Part shown: piece after piece, positions 31,102-31,199 of the stretch | How positions within the stretch are numbered: position 1 is the stretch's first letter | Layout: each line of letters begins with the position of its first letter | Assembly (NCBI GenBank): GCA_964576715.1 | Contig: CAZNWE010000049.1 | Span: forward strand, 1-31,199 | DNA: 31,199 nt | Source of the DNA: SLRI01 sp964576715 | GTDB lineage: Bacteria > Pseudomonadota > Alphaproteobacteria > Geminicoccales > Geminicoccaceae | Direction: 5' to 3' | The notes under the pieces: model-generated | Database searches by the model: none | The model's input: only the letters and a program-made list of their open reading frames with translations | Told to the model about the DNA's origin: nothing | Translations under genes and position numbers: made by a program

Positions 31102-31199
31102 GCCCGCCTCGCCGCCGGCCTCCTCGACCGCACGGCGGACGGGCAGGTGGTGTTCCCTTACGACGCGGTGAAGGTGGAGTTCACGGTTGGGGCGGGGGC
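31031..31199 (+). other. End of window, no gene assigned
   Basis: A forward frame without a start codon reads through VGRDVKGVHGDRHARLAAG and DGQVVFPYDAVKVEFTVGAG to the edge. It follows a stop at 31003-31005. I cannot recognise it. It may be a fragment or a shadow of the opposite-strand remnant. Confidence 0.25.

Overview
The window is GC-rich chromosomal DNA from an alphaproteobacterium, most likely a flagellated member of the Rhodospirillales or a neighbouring order such as Geminicoccales. The evidence is a circularly permuted two-piece tmRNA gene, an alpha-type SspB, ThyX in place of ThyA, and a flagellar locus containing DUF6468-like and MotE-like genes. The lineage below class level is inference. 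Almost all of the window is ordinary core chromosome; only the last 2 kb looks like accessory DNA.

Region 1 (1-3400): a leftward group holds the permuted tmRNA gene ssrA, then sspB (the adaptor that hands ssrA-tagged proteins to ClpXP), then a fumC cut by the window edge. thyX diverges from ssrA. A 59-residue two-helix membrane protein lies convergent to thyX. Region 2 (3400-6530): a 13-bp x5 tandem repeat precedes an OmpA-domain lipoprotein with a clear terminator, followed by an ABC exporter half-transporter. Region 3 (6580-10700): xerC and priA are divergent, followed by a NYN-plus-LOTUS (LabA-like) protein.

Region 4 (10800-15400): Asp/Glu/hydantoin racemase-family protein, a histidinol-phosphatase-type IMPase, a vapBC toxin-antitoxin pair with a readable promoter/operator, a sugar-dehydrogenase-like SDR, and a secreted cupin protein divergent from a GcvA-like LysR regulator. 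Region 5 (15400-22400): HD phosphohydrolase and typA (1-bp overlap), HAD phosphatase and a PgsA-like phosphatidyltransferase, DUF2062 membrane protein, APS-reductase-type cysH, and an atypical pyruvate-kinase-like protein.

Region 6 (22640-29090): two divergent flagellar operons, fliL-fliM-DUF6468-motE leftward and flgF-flgG-flgA-flgH rightward. The genes are tightly overlapped, and a good sigma-54 type promoter lies before flgF. They supply switch, stator-associated, rod and L-ring parts. Region 7 (29090-31199): a gene-poor 700-bp stretch with degenerate repeats and hairpins, then a ParD/ParE-like pair whose antitoxin appears to have lost its stop codon by one base change, a GFA-family zinc protein, and a decayed ParE-type toxin remnant at the edge. 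I see no insertion sequence, prophage or CRISPR, and nothing I would call a wholly new system. The most informative observations are the ssrA-sspB linkage, the repeated hairpins behind ssrA, the stop-loss antitoxin, and the racemase lacking its second catalytic cysteine.
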